A stretch of 64,000 nucleotides of DNA, from assembly GCA_002344785.1 (NCBI GenBank), contig DDUL01000009.1, positions 1-64,000 on the forward strand, in the 5' to 3' direction. Below the pieces are notes generated by a model, which was given only the letters and a program-made list of their open reading frames with translations, was not told the origin of the DNA and did no database searches. Made by a program: the position numbers and the translations under genes. This stretch comes from Bdellovibrionaceae bacterium UBA2339. Its GTDB lineage: Bacteria; Bdellovibrionota; Bdellovibrionia; Bdellovibrionales; JAMPXM01. This document shows, one piece after another, positions 50,150 to 60,500 of the stretch (positions are counted from its first letter, which is position 1; the number at the start of each line of letters is the position of its first letter).

Positions 50150-50195
50150 GACCTGTCCTTGTTCAAAATCCCCAGCCCATGCTAGGTCTCAATGT

Positions 50196-50447
50196 ATGTC
50201 GAGAAGCCTATCAAAAGCCCATGAAGAGTCGATTGAAAAGCTTGTGCGCGAGGTGTTTCGCCTCGGCGAACAAACGCCCGTTGCGGATCTTTCGGCAAAG
50301 AGCTTTGCGGCTTGGGATTCATTGCGGCAAGTCGAGCTGGGTATTCGAGTGCAGGAGCGCTTTGCCGTTCAGCTTTCGACCAGCGAACTGCTGAAGCTGA
50401 CCTCTGTGCAGGAACTCAAAAGAATTTTAGCAGAACACTTATCTTGA
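50196..50447 (+). CDS. stand-alone acyl carrier protein
   Basis: 83 residues from ATG 50196. A four-helix carrier fold with the phosphopantetheine site Ser42 in FAAWDSLRQVEL; helix II follows (GIRVQERFAVQLSTSELL), then a VQELKRILAEHL last helix. The usual DSLD... is DSLR here, and the protein is only mildly acidic, more like DltC and other dedicated carriers than fatty-acid AcpP. Divergent from the PaiB operon by 46 bases. It can be the partner of the acyl-AMP ligase at 44693. Confidence 0.88.
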   Translation: MSRSLSKAHEESIEKLVREVFRLGEQTPVADLSAKSFAAWDSLRQVELGIRVQERFAVQLSTSELLKLTSVQELKRILAEHLS

Positions 50448-50480
50448 GCCCGTGTTGAGCCAGCGGCTCAGGCCTTGGAC

Positions 50481-51386
50481 TTACCAGCTCAGATGTAGAC
50501 TCAAAGAGTCGCGGCGTTCAACGCGAGTCTCGGTGTGGTTGTAAACTAAATTGAGATTCTCGCGAAGCGGCTCGCGCAGGGCCCACTCCAATTGTTGATT
50601 GGCAGCTGAATAGATCAACTCGGCATCCGTAAATCCTGAGTAAGTCATCTTCGCTTGAGCTTGTGCTGCCAACAGTCCAACTTCCAAACGATGTTGGGTG
50701 CCGGTTGCTGGGGGAGTCGCGCTTGTGGCCGATGCATTTGAAGGAAGCTGTGTCCTAACAGGGCTTAAGGCCGAACCGCTGGCTGAAGCCGGTGAGGAGG
50801 TGGGCGAAGAGCGTTGCGAACGACCGCCCCAGCTCAGACCCGCGCGCAGGCTTCGTTCGATTTGCTTGGTCATTTGACCAAACTCCGAGTGCCGGAAGGC
50901 TTCGCCGCGCAGATAGTTTTGCAAATTGTGATCAAGGATCTTCGAAACAGTCCGAGAGAAGTCGTCGCCGGCATTGAGGTGTGTCGGCAAGAATTCGGGG
51001 GATGCCGCCGCTTGATCGGGTTCGTCGACGATAGATTCAAGCGGAGTGCGCGTGAGTTGACCGCGGTGAAATTTGTGAACTCGAGAAAAGTCAGACAAGC
51101 GAAGTGGGCCCGAAGGCGGGGCGGCGAGTTCGGCCTCGATTCGGGCTTCGCGAAGTCCCTCGCGCAGTGTTTCTTCAAGGCGAGGCGAAAGTCGAAGCAT
51201 GGCGGGCTCTCGCGAACTTAAATCCAAACTTTGCACGTCATGTTTTGGGCGCACCGACAAAGGGCCGTCTGGCCCTGCGAGATCATGGCCAACAGTCACA
51301 ATCCCCGCACCGACAAATGCCATAAGCATCATCATTCGACGAAGCTTCAGCTGAATTGTGGGGCGGACTCGCCATTTGCCAATCAT
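50481..51386 (-). CDS. exported protein of unknown function
   Basis: 301 residues from ATG 51386 (GGGA nine bases upstream; TTG 51401 is also possible). Residues 10-40 give a basic then hydrophobic leader (MMMLMAFVGAGIVTVG) that could be a signal peptide or anchor. A Glu/Arg-rich helical part follows, then a Ser/Pro/Ala linker (about 190-230), then a strand-rich C-terminus ending DSLSLHLSW with a terminal aromatic residue. No family recognised. It is convergent with the carrier protein and divergent from the methyltransferase-like gene. Confidence 0.65.
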   Translation of the reverse strand: MIGKWRVRPTIQLKLRRMMMLMAFVGAGIVTVGHDLAGPDGPLSVRPKHDVQSLDLSSREPAMLRLSPRLEETLREGLREARIEAELAAPPSGPLRLSDFSRVHKFHRGQLTRTPLESIVDEPDQAAASPEFLPTHLNAGDDFSRTVSKILDHNLQNYLRGEAFRHSEFGQMTKQIERSLRAGLSWGGRSQRSSPTSSPASASGSALSPVRTQLPSNASATSATPPATGTQHRLEVGLLAAQAQAKMTYSGFTDAELIYSAANQQLEWALREPLRENLNLVYNHTETRVERRDSLSLHLSW

Positions 51387-51613
51387 AGTTTTCAATCCCA
51401 AAGCGCCTCAAAAAGTTAGTCTTTGGGCTCCACCTCTGAGTGGTGCAACTGGCAGGCCATGATTCGGTGTCGGAAGAGGATCAGACCCTTGGGATTTCGA
51501 GTTCAGATGAAACTGAAGGCGATAGGCCCTGGGCGCCTAGGGGAATTCTCGCGAAAGTGTCAGCTGTCAATAAATTTGACACCACCGTCTGCGCAACACA
51601 AAGATAGAAGTCT

Positions 51614-52276
51614 GTGATCCCCCAAGCGCCCTCGCAGCGACCCGCTGCTCTAAATTTCGATCGAGATGTGTTCTCCAGTGGACAAGTGGGATCCAAGCTA
51701 TGGCTTTGCGAAAAGCTCGAAGCGCAGTGGAAGTTGCGTGGCCTAAGCGAGCGACCCGCGCGCATTTGGATTTATGGTGGCTGGCAAGGCCTACTCGGTT
51801 TTTTACTGCTGTCGCGTGCGAACTTTCCCGTCGAGCACATTCGAAGTTTCGACTTGGACTCTCAGAGCACGGACCTCGCCAACGCGCTCAATGAGAACTG
51901 GGTGTGGCGATCTTGGAAGTTTCGCGCCTTCACTGCCGACGCCAGTGATCTGCAGCCAGATCAGGACGGAGAATTTGGGCCTGCTCCGAATCTCATCGTG
52001 AACACTTCGGTCGAGCACTTTCCATCGCAGCTCAACACGCAAGGCGAAGAGTCGGCTTCTTGGTGGTCCAAGATTCCGAGCGGCTGTGGAGTGGTGTTGC
52101 AGGCTTCAGATCATGAGCATCAGCCCGACACATCTCACCCACGCGCATCAGGAGTCGGAAGTCTTGACGAGTTCGCTCGGCGTTTTCCGTTGAGCGAGCT
52201 TTGGTGGCAAGGTGAGATCGAATTCACTTACGAAACTTGGACGCTCAGGCGCCGCATGAGAATGGGGCGAAAGTGA
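51614..52276 (+). CDS. possible class I methyltransferase
   Basis: 220 residues from GTG 51614 (weak Shine-Dalgarno). ARIWIYGGWQGLLGFLLLSR followed by HIRSFDLDSQ looks like motif I and the acidic residue of a SAM-binding Rossmann fold, with FRAFTADASDL as motif II and LIVNTSVEHF as motif IV. The glycine loop is not canonical (GGWQGLLG), so the call is tentative. Overlaps the UnbV-like gene (GTGA), and so belongs to the operon with UnbV and UnbU. Confidence 0.6.
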   Translation: MIPQAPSQRPAALNFDRDVFSSGQVGSKLWLCEKLEAQWKLRGLSERPARIWIYGGWQGLLGFLLLSRANFPVEHIRSFDLDSQSTDLANALNENWVWRSWKFRAFTADASDLQPDQDGEFGPAPNLIVNTSVEHFPSQLNTQGEESASWWSKIPSGCGVVLQASDHEHQPDTSHPRASGVGSLDEFARRFPLSELWWQGEIEFTYETWTLRRRMRMGRK

Positions 52277-54162
52277 AACTCAGGCGGCACAATTTGATTT
52301 CGGCGACTGTCGGCACTTTGATTGTCGTCGGCTTACTGGTGAAACTACCCAAAGAAGAGAACTTTCCCTACAAACTTCCGGACAAGGCGCCGGAGCGCGT
52401 GATCCAAGGTGTGAACTTCGAAGCCTGGGGTGAGGATCGCTTTCCAACGGCTTGGTTCAAAGACGAGATGCAAGGCCGTCGTGAGAAGAATCTGCCTTCG
52501 CGCGGTTTGCTTTCACCGTATCTGGCGGTTGTGGATTTGAATCTCGACGGCTTTCAAGATCTGGTCTTCTCAAGCAAAGAACGCATTCAAATTCTTGAGA
52601 ATCAGGCGGGTCAGAGTTTTCGCCTCAGCGATCAAAGCTACGGACTTGATCTCAAAGACAGTGTGCTGGACGGCGTATTGCCGGACTCAGGTCCGATTTT
52701 GTTTGCTGATCTCACGGGTGACGGAATCTTGGATGTTTTCGTTTCGGCGTATGATGCATATCGATTTGGTCGCGGTGAGATTCGCCAGGGGCGATTGCAT
52801 TTTGTCGGCGAAAATTGGCGCATGGGTCGCGAGTGGTCGATTCCCGATAGCGTGAATGTCGCCGACATCAATCAAGATGGTCGCCTTGACTTGATCATGG
52901 GGAACTTTCTCTCTGGCCCTCGCGATGGTGAAGGATCAACAGCACATTGGTTGACGGCGATTGCCTACGACAACAAGACTGGCGGTTCGGATTACATTTT
53001 GATTCAACAGCCAACCGGGCATTTTAAGGTCGACACGCGCTTTGAATTTTCAAGCCGCTCCTACACGCATGCCGTCGGGATCTTGGATTTGAATCAAGAT
53101 CAATATCCCGACATCTTGTTGGCCAACGACTATGCGATTGATGAGCTTTACATGAATCAAAAGGGCCAGTCCTTGCAGGACATCACCGGCCGCTGGATTC
53201 CGACGCATTTTCATGGATTTTCGGGAATGAATGCCGACATTCAAGATTGGAATCAAGATGGTTGGCTGGACTTCTACATCACCAATGCCTATCGGCCGCC
53301 GGTGAAAAACACTCGAAACCTATTGTGGACACGTCGACCCGAGGGGCGATTTGAGCTTCCGGCCAAGAGTGCGAGTATTGGTTACTGTGGGTTTTCATGG
53401 GGCGCGAAGTTTTCGGACTTCGATCTCGACGGGGATCTGGATTTGTTTGTCACGAATGGACGCACGCGAAATCTCCATGTTGAAAACCCAGAGCAGTCTC
53501 CTTCAATTTGGTTTCGGCGCGCCATGCTGACGCGAATGCCGAACTGGCTTCGCCCTGATGAGCAAGGCCAATTCAATGCGCAGCAGACGCGAACAGGTCG
53601 ATTCTCGGTTTCGGCCTTTGAGGAGGACTGCGTTTTCATGCAAGACGTGACGGAAACAGGCGATCGTCACTTTTACGATGTCGCTTCGCGAGCCGGTGTG
53701 ACGGCCAGGAAAGAGGGCCGAGGCGTCGTACTTGTGGATGTCGACAATGACGGTTTGCAGGACGTGCTGGTGTCGAACTTCTTTGTCACTCCTGATCTCT
53801 ATATCAATCGATCAGCCAAGCGCGGCGACTGGATTGGCATTGAGCTGATTGACGAGCGCGGCAACAATCATCCGATCGGGGCGAAGATCACACTCAAGTT
53901 CGCAGATGGTGGGTCCGCGATTCGCGAGTTCTATCCGGCCAATGGCTATCGAGGGCAAAGTGATCACCGCTTGCACTTTGGTGTCGGCAAGTCGGCCCCC
54001 GTGGAGCTTGAGATCCGATGGCCCAATGGCCAAGTGAAGACATATCGGGACCTCAAGTTGAATACGTATCAGACTGTTTATCAGTCTCAGGTTCCGTCTC
54101 GGCCGCCCCACGCGGCGAAGATGCAAAAGCCGAAGGCGAACGACAAAGTGGGTCGGCCATGA
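52273..54162 (+). CDS. UnbV/CRTAC1-like FG-GAP repeat protein
   Basis: 629 residues from GTG 52273 (overlap with the preceding stop). An N-terminal hydrophobic helix (about 9-25) anchors or exports it. At least seven calcium-type FG-GAP/VCBS motifs follow: DLNLDGFQDL, DLTGDGILDV, DINQDGRLDL, DLNQDQYPDI, DWNQDGWLDF, DFDLDGDLDL and DVDNDGLQDV, consistent with a beta-propeller. The C-terminus has the ASPIC/UnbV domain (NNHPIGAKITLKFADG, REFYPANGYRGQSDHRLHFG, IRWPNGQVKTY). UnbV is a conserved accessory protein of enediyne clusters with unknown activity. Overlaps the UnbU-like gene by ATGA. Confidence 0.92.
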   Translation: MKLRRHNLISATVGTLIVVGLLVKLPKEENFPYKLPDKAPERVIQGVNFEAWGEDRFPTAWFKDEMQGRREKNLPSRGLLSPYLAVVDLNLDGFQDLVFSSKERIQILENQAGQSFRLSDQSYGLDLKDSVLDGVLPDSGPILFADLTGDGILDVFVSAYDAYRFGRGEIRQGRLHFVGENWRMGREWSIPDSVNVADINQDGRLDLIMGNFLSGPRDGEGSTAHWLTAIAYDNKTGGSDYILIQQPTGHFKVDTRFEFSSRSYTHAVGILDLNQDQYPDILLANDYAIDELYMNQKGQSLQDITGRWIPTHFHGFSGMNADIQDWNQDGWLDFYITNAYRPPVKNTRNLLWTRRPEGRFELPAKSASIGYCGFSWGAKFSDFDLDGDLDLFVTNGRTRNLHVENPEQSPSIWFRRAMLTRMPNWLRPDEQGQFNAQQTRTGRFSVSAFEEDCVFMQDVTETGDRHFYDVASRAGVTARKEGRGVVLVDVDNDGLQDVLVSNFFVTPDLYINRSAKRGDWIGIELIDERGNNHPIGAKITLKFADGGSAIREFYPANGYRGQSDHRLHFGVGKSAPVELEIRWPNGQVKTYRDLKLNTYQTVYQSQVPSRPPHAAKMQKPKANDKVGRP

Positions 54163-55019
54163 TCGCGACGGAATCGAAAATCATGCACTTTGCTTCCACG
54201 GTCTATCAGGCGCTCGACAATTTTTTCCCGCGTGAAGGTCGATGGTATCTGTTTGGATCGCACCTCACTCTCGTGTTCATCGCCTGGCAATTCTATGGTC
54301 TGCAACGAACCACAGAGCAAATTGCTTTGGCTTATGTGGCAGCGATCCTCGTTGAATATGTCGGTTTTCGGCTCACCAACAAGTACACAGGTCGATCATT
54401 TTGGAAGGATCGCGCTTTTTCCGCGGCCTCAGAAGCCGCGGGACTTTTGGTGCTGGTGCGAGCATCGGGAACTGAAACCTATGCCATCATGGCGGCGATC
54501 GCCGTGGCCAACAAATATCTGTTTCGCATCGATGATCAGCGGCACGCGTTCAATCCAACGAACTTTGCCATCGTGTTGGGTCTGCTCATTTTCCCGAAGA
54601 CCATCTTCGATGTGCGCTCAGACGAATTTGCGTTGCACTTGCATCCCATTTTGCATGTGGTGGCCTTTGGCGTGTTGGCGACGTGGCGGGGTAACTCTTG
54701 GGTGATCACGCTGAGCTACTTCGCCATGCTGGCCTTGGGCTCGGCCATCTTGCCTCACGTAAGCGGTGAGAGTTTTCTCTTTCACTTCGCACCTGAAATC
54801 GGCGCGATCGGGATGGTGTTTGCGTGGTTGATGATCACGGATCCTCGGACTACGCCACGCGAAAGACCCTGGCAGATCCTCTTTGGCGCATCCGTGGCTG
54901 CCGTGATGTTGGTGCTTCGTCTCGGAGAAGTTTTTTATGCCGAGTTCATCGCCTTGTTCATCGTGACGACGATTCGGACGATTTGGCTGCTTCGAGTTCC
55001 AGAATTGCGTAGCAGTTGA
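54159..55019 (+). CDS. UnbU/RnfD/NqrB-like membrane protein
   Basis: 286 residues, seven to eight membrane helices. ATGA overlap with the UnbV-like gene fixes the start. The pattern HAFNPTNFAIVLGLLIFP and MITDPRTTPRERPWQILFG, with a following helix ending in VTTIRT, matches the NqrB/RnfD family and its UnbU branch. The covalent flavin motif (S/T-GAT) of RnfD/NqrB is not seen. UnbU is found next to UnbV in enediyne clusters and possibly supplies electrons across the membrane. Its 3' end overlaps the GNAT gene by 62 bases. Confidence 0.88.
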   Translation: MIATESKIMHFASTVYQALDNFFPREGRWYLFGSHLTLVFIAWQFYGLQRTTEQIALAYVAAILVEYVGFRLTNKYTGRSFWKDRAFSAASEAAGLLVLVRASGTETYAIMAAIAVANKYLFRIDDQRHAFNPTNFAIVLGLLIFPKTIFDVRSDEFALHLHPILHVVAFGVLATWRGNSWVITLSYFAMLALGSAILPHVSGESFLFHFAPEIGAIGMVFAWLMITDPRTTPRERPWQILFGASVAAVMLVLRLGEVFYAEFIALFIVTTIRTIWLLRVPELRSS

Positions 55020-55527
55020 GGTCGGAGTCGCCCTCTTGTTGCGGTAGCCATGTGCTCCACATACGAAAACCCATGCTTTCATAAAACGGCATAGCGGTTT
55101 TTCGCGGGAAGGTCCAAATCGCCACAGCGTCCTGCGAGCGCGCATGTTCAATCAGTTCGCGCATGAGCTGACGGGCAATGCCGCGACGTCGGCGACTTTG
55201 ATCCACCCATAGACCTCTTGATCGATACAGGCGGCCCGGTCGATTGCGGTCTGTGAACTCTCCGGCGAAGTGACCGGAAAGGCAGCCAATGGCCCTCGGC
55301 CGCTCCGGCGATTCGCCTTGCGATTCATCTTGAGAGTCAGTCCGCAAATCTTCCCGCAAATCCTCCGCAATCCAAAACTGCGGCTCTTCGTTCATGTAGG
55401 ATAGGTCGATTCCACCACCTAGGATCATGGCGCTATTGGGCTCGATGGCGGACTTTCGCTGCGGCCAAAGGCGTTCGCGCCAGAGCTTCTCGATCTCCGC
55501 AAACTCGGCGCGACGAATGTTGATCAA
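54958..55527 (-). CDS. GNAT-family acetyltransferase
   Basis: 189 residues. GNAT motif A: LWVDQSRRRRGIARQLMREL, with the RRRGIA acetyl-CoA loop, and later AMPFYESMGFRMW as motif B. A hydrophilic insertion (about 65-85, Asp/Glu/Arg/Ser-rich) lies in the loop before motif A. Substrate unknown. Starts within the stop of the NtrC-family gene (ATGA), so it is co-transcribed with that regulator; its tail overlaps UnbU from the other strand. Confidence 0.9.
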   Translation of the reverse strand: MINIRRAEFAEIEKLWRERLWPQRKSAIEPNSAMILGGGIDLSYMNEEPQFWIAEDLREDLRTDSQDESQGESPERPRAIGCLSGHFAGEFTDRNRPGRLYRSRGLWVDQSRRRRGIARQLMRELIEHARSQDAVAIWTFPRKTAMPFYESMGFRMWSTWLPQQEGDSDLNCYAILELEAAKSSESSSR

Positions 55528-57206
55528 GCTTCGGCTTCCGGCGGCGGGCGAAGACCTTTCTTCTTGATCTTCTCGACCAGCGTTGTGCGATTGAGTTTCA
55601 AAAGTGTGGCCGCTTGATTGCGATTCCAGCCGGTCTTTTCCAGCGCGCGCAGAATCAACGCATTTTCATAAGCATCGACGGCCGAGTTGAAGTCCATGCC
55701 CGATTCCGGCAAGCCTTCAAAGTCACCCATGGCCTCCATCTGGTCGCGTGGGCCTCCTGCGGACTCGCTCATTCGCGAAGCGCCAAGCGACATATTCTGC
55801 GGACGATACTGTTCGGGAAGATCCATCACTTCAATCTGACCTTCGCCCTTGAGCACCGCCAATCGCTCCACCAAGTTCTCAAGCTCGCGAATATTGCCAG
55901 GCCAAGGATAAAGCATCAGCGCATCCATGGCTTCGGCGCTGAAGCCCGCCAGCTGTCGAGGTGCGCGCTGACGATTCGGCTTTTGCTGCTCCTTTTGATT
56001 GTAGAGATCAACGAAGTGTCGAAGCAGAATTGGAATGTCGCTGCGGCGCTCTTTGAGAGCTGGAAGTCGCATGGGGATCACATTGAGACGATAGAACAGA
56101 TCTTCGCGGAACTGGCCCTTTTGAACAGCGCGGGCCAAGTCCACATTCGTCGCTGCGATCACGCGAACATCGACCTCATGAGTTTTCACGCTGCCGACGG
56201 GCTCAAAGCGGCGCTCTTGAAGCACGCGCAAAAGTTTGACCTGCAGGTTCAAGGGAAGCTCACCGATTTCGTCCAAAAACAGCGTGCCCCCGGAGGCCAG
56301 ATCAAATCGGCCTGCGCGATTGGCGATGGCGCCGGTGAACGCGCCTTTGACGTGCCCAAACAATTCGCTCTCAAGAAGTTCGGCTGGTATCGCGCCGCAA
56401 TTGACAGGAACAAAGGGCCGATTGGCACGCGCCGAATTGTAGTGAATGGCCTTCGCGATCAACTCTTTGCCTGTGCCACTTTCGCCCGACACCAGCACCG
56501 TCGACTCCGAATCCGCAACTCGCTCCACCATGTCCAACACGCGGCGGATCTCGTCACTTTGGCCGATGATGTTCTCAAATCGGTAGCGACGATGAAGTGC
56601 GGAGCGAAGATTCTGATTCTCTTGCAGCAACGTCTTGTGAGACGCGGCCTTATCGACGAGAGATACGATCTCTTCAATGTTAAAGGGCTTGGTCACAAAG
56701 TGAAACGCACCCATCTGCGTCGCGCGCACGGCGATTTCTATCGATGCGTGTCCCGTGAGAATGATGACTTGGCACTGCGGGTTCTGCGATCGAATCTTGC
56801 TCATCAGGTCGATGCCGTCGCCGTCGGGTAGCTTCAAGTCCACCAATGCGACATCAAATGGGTTCTCCGGGCTCATCATGCCTTCAGCTTCGCGCTTTGA
56901 AGCGGCGGTGATGACTTGCAAACCCTGACGATCCAGCACGCGAAACAAGGCGGTGCGAAGAGTGGACTCGTCATCGACGACAAGCGCCCGGAAGGGTTTG
57001 CCATCGGCGCGCAGCGGGCGCGGCCCATGACTGACGACTCCACTGATGGAGTTCATCGAAGGGTCGAAGCTCTGATTCGCGCCAAGTCCTTGCCCGCTCG
57101 TCGACATCGACGTGGTCGATGAGGAAGAAGGAGACGATGACGTAGGAGAGAGAGGGAGATTCGTACCTGAGGCTAAGCCTTGATTCCCGCGATAAGCGTT
57201 GGACAT
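55524..57206 (-). CDS. NtrC-family sigma-54-dependent response regulator
   Basis: 560 residues. A Ser/Thr-rich leader of 70 residues precedes the receiver (about 73-190): VVDDE, phosphorylatable Asp123 in VDLKLPDGDG, Thr in ILTGHAS and Lys in VTKPF. The AAA+ domain (about 210-440) has Walker A GESGTGKE, GAFTGA for sigma-54 contact and the Arg finger region REDLFYRLNV. A Fis-type helix-turn-helix ends it (RNQAATLLKLNRTTLVEKIK). It activates sigma-54 promoters. A natural partner is the kinase-like protein at 57533, 326 bases upstream on the same strand. The start is ATG 57206 with a distant AGGA. Confidence 0.95.
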   Translation of the reverse strand: MSNAYRGNQGLASGTNLPLSPTSSSPSSSSTTSMSTSGQGLGANQSFDPSMNSISGVVSHGPRPLRADGKPFRALVVDDESTLRTALFRVLDRQGLQVITAASKREAEGMMSPENPFDVALVDLKLPDGDGIDLMSKIRSQNPQCQVIILTGHASIEIAVRATQMGAFHFVTKPFNIEEIVSLVDKAASHKTLLQENQNLRSALHRRYRFENIIGQSDEIRRVLDMVERVADSESTVLVSGESGTGKELIAKAIHYNSARANRPFVPVNCGAIPAELLESELFGHVKGAFTGAIANRAGRFDLASGGTLFLDEIGELPLNLQVKLLRVLQERRFEPVGSVKTHEVDVRVIAATNVDLARAVQKGQFREDLFYRLNVIPMRLPALKERRSDIPILLRHFVDLYNQKEQQKPNRQRAPRQLAGFSAEAMDALMLYPWPGNIRELENLVERLAVLKGEGQIEVMDLPEQYRPQNMSLGASRMSESAGGPRDQMEAMGDFEGLPESGMDFNSAVDAYENALILRALEKTGWNRNQAATLLKLNRTTLVEKIKKKGLRPPPEAEA

Positions 57207-57532
57207 ATGTCGACGTCATCCTTTCGTCGTTCGTCTCGACCCTCGCGTGGACGCGCGAAGTTCGCTACGTTTCATCGGTTCGGCATCCCGCCGACCGTCA
57301 AGTTGGAGCCTTGACGGCCCAACTTTTTGGCGTGTGATCATTTTGGCGCGTGATCCCCGCTTCGCACCTAAGACGCATCTCACCTCCGTCGGGGTGAATT
57401 GTCGGTCGCAGAATTTTGTCGGCCCTAACTTCGGGATCTGACACAAGATTCTGCGAACTCCGTGCAATTCGCTCCTGGAGCCGATTTGCGGCCCGTGCTC
57501 CTTTACATGCTAGGGAGTCTCCGGCTGCGGTG
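57207..57532. other. 326-bp region between the kinase-like gene and the NtrC-family gene
   Basis: No gene. It contains the promoter of the NtrC-family gene if it is separate, and the end of the kinase-like gene. A few short inverted repeats are present but no T-run terminator is clear. No sigma-54 consensus (GG-N10-GC) was convincingly seen. Confidence 0.4.
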
Positions 57533-60500
57533 TCAAATTTTCGGCGGCGAAGCCAGGGTGCTATCACTCAAAACCGGACTTCGGGGAAGTCGGATGAGAA
57601 TTTGGCGAGGCGGACCTGGACGTAACTCAAATGTGCCACCGTGCTCATGAACGATTTGTTCGGCCACGGTGAGATCCAAATTCTCCAGTTCGCTCTTCGG
57701 CGCCTCTCGGCGCTCACCGGTTGTGCCATTTGCATCGATTCGGGCGCCCTGGACCTCGGTCGAGGTCACAGAGTTTGTCGCCGACGAAGCGCTTGGACTT
57801 CCAACTTCTTGGTGAAGACCTTCAAGCTTCAAGCCGATCTCGAGTCGTAGCATCTGCGCTTCACCTGCAGATGACGACAAAGCGGACTCGTTGCTTGCGC
57901 GACGTTCAGTCGCCAGCCGCAAGCGAATCACGTGATCACGAAGCTGACTTGGCACAACAGCCAGTAGGGCCGCTCGCACGGCTTGCGCCAAAGGATTGAA
58001 GTAACCCGTGATCTGCGCAGCTTCCAACTCAGGCGCGACCTCCACCGTAAAGCGCACGCCACGCGATCGCGTTTGGAGCTCGGTGATCTTGATGGCTTGT
58101 CGGAGAATGTCCATCAGTTCTTGGGGCGAGGCCTCGGCCTCATGACTTCGCCGGGTGAAGCCAAGCAAGTCCTGCACGATCTGACCGCAGCGGCGCGTAC
58201 CCGCTTCCATCTCTTTCAACTCCACTCGCAGCTCATCGCGCTGCTGAGCAGTTTGAAACTCGAGGCGATCCAAATCCATGAGCAAGAGTTGAATGTGGCT
58301 CAACATACCACCGATGGGGTTGTTCAACTGATGCGCGATACTTGACCCGATGGTGCCCAGCTCGGCCATCTTGGAAGACTCAAGAATTCGCCGCTCAAAT
58401 TTGAGAGACTCACTGATGTCGCGATAAAGGTGCACGAAAAGACTCTCGCCACCCGCATCGCTGCCGCCTTCGACGTCGGCCTCGCTCGACAAATATTGAA
58501 TGGGGCGGGCCGAGGCCTCAAAGGTGAGGCGTTCGCCCTTTTGCACTTCGTGAATTCGAAACTGTCGCGGTGACGAAGTCGACGGCAGGCGACCGCGATG
58601 TCCGTCGCGATCTTCAGCGACGGGGCAGCCCTCACAAGCTGTGCTCCGCCCGAACATCACGCGATAGCAGACTTGCCCGATCATGGTTTCGCGGGTCAGA
58701 CCAAACTGCTGGGCCCTTTGCGCCAAGGCCCTGTTGCCGCGAACCAAACGTAGCTGTTCATCAAACACCGCAACCGGGTCGACGATGGCATTGAATGTCT
58801 CTTCCCACTCGCGTTTGATCTGTTCCAAGCGAACTTTGGTCTGCAGGCGTCGCACCGCGAGCGCGACAGCTTCACCAACACTCGTCAGTAAAGCGCGTTC
58901 GTCGGAGCGGAACGGACGATCCGCTGTTCGACCAAAATGTAAATGCCCCAACGGTGTGGGGCCAACTTCTCCAAGTGAAATGGTGTGAACGTGATCCGCG
59001 AGTTGCCCCAACGGTGCTGGGTTCTCAAGGCGGCTGAGGCTCTGAAACGCGATTCTCACCCAGTTGACACCAGGAAATTCGCCAAGCGCTTGCAACAGCA
59101 CGCGCTCCATTTCGGCGACGCCCTTCGCGAGATGCACACCCGTGAGCGCCCGCTGAAGAACTTCGTTGCGGCGCTGTGAGGCCTGAAGTTTCGAAGAACT
59201 CTCCGCAAGTTCATTTCGTCGCGAAAGCACCCGCTGCTCCAATTCGCTGGAGAGTCGCTCAAGTTCTTCATTGTGAGCGTGATAAAGCTGGAGGCTTTCG
59301 CGATTCTGTCGTTCCTCACGCGCTTCGCCGCTGGCCTCGAAAAGTTCCTGAAGCAGGTGTTCGCGATTTTCCCAGCTCGGGATCTGCGCCCAGATGCGAA
59401 GACCGCGCGATGCCAATAAAGTCTCTTCACTCATCGGTCCGACGAGTAAACATTGAGTTGGCAATCCGGAGACTTCCAACTTCGACAACAGATCGCGCAA
59501 AGCTCGCGCTTCGCGACCGGCGCAGCCCGCATCGATCGCGATGGCGTCGGCGGCAAACGAATTCAAGTCCAATCCTGATCCGTCACGCAGCATGGGCTCA
59601 AAATCGCGACGAAAATCCTCAAGCGAAGTGAAATGATCAGCGCCCCACTCTTCGGCCAGTTCGTGAAGTTCGGTGCCACCGATCAACACAATCGATGAAC
59701 TGGCGGCCTTTGAGCCGACACCGGTGGCCCGGGTGGGTGGGGATGTGCGTGGTTCCGCACTCGACGGTAAAACGAGGCGCAGGCCCTTTTGGGCTTCATC
59801 GAGATTGATGAAACTGAAGTCAGGGCGCTCGTGGGCTTGAATGGGAATCATTGGCGCGTGTTCGCCCTGCTGAATCCAGATCGTTTTCCAGCCGAGAAGT
59901 TTGGCCTCTCCCAAGTCGGTGTCGACGCGATTACCGATGGACCAAAACTCAATCACGGAAGACGCGCCGGCCATCGCCCGCTCGCGCTCTTCGATTTCGC
60001 GAAAGGCCTTATGCTTATGTTGGCTTCCGCTTTTGACGACCTTCACGCTGCGAAACCCTGTCGGCCAAAAGTTTTGGATGAAGAGTTCGACCTTTCTGAG
60101 CTGCGTGCTTTCATCGCCGGCGGTGACCAGGTGAATCTGTCCGCGTTCGGTGAGAAATCGTAAAAAATTCTCCGCGCCGAAGCTCGGGATCACGCTTTCA
60201 ACTTGCCGCACGTAAAAGGCCTCTCGCGCGACGCGAATCAATTGATGCTCGCCGCCTTGGCTGCCTGTCGAAGCGCGTGGCGCCGTGCTCGCTCCAGCTC
60301 CCGGGCCTGAGTCGGGCGCCGAATTCGCCGAATCGAGCGGCAACAGTCCGACGGCGTGAAGTGTCTGAGCCCACGGATCACGCCGTGGTGCTTCGATCAG
60401 CGCCGCGCGCCGCGCGGCCAACAAATCTGCGGCCTGAACTGGCACATGCACGGCGCGTGTGAGTGCGGCGGCCACGTCTTGCAGCGCCACGGGCAAAAGG

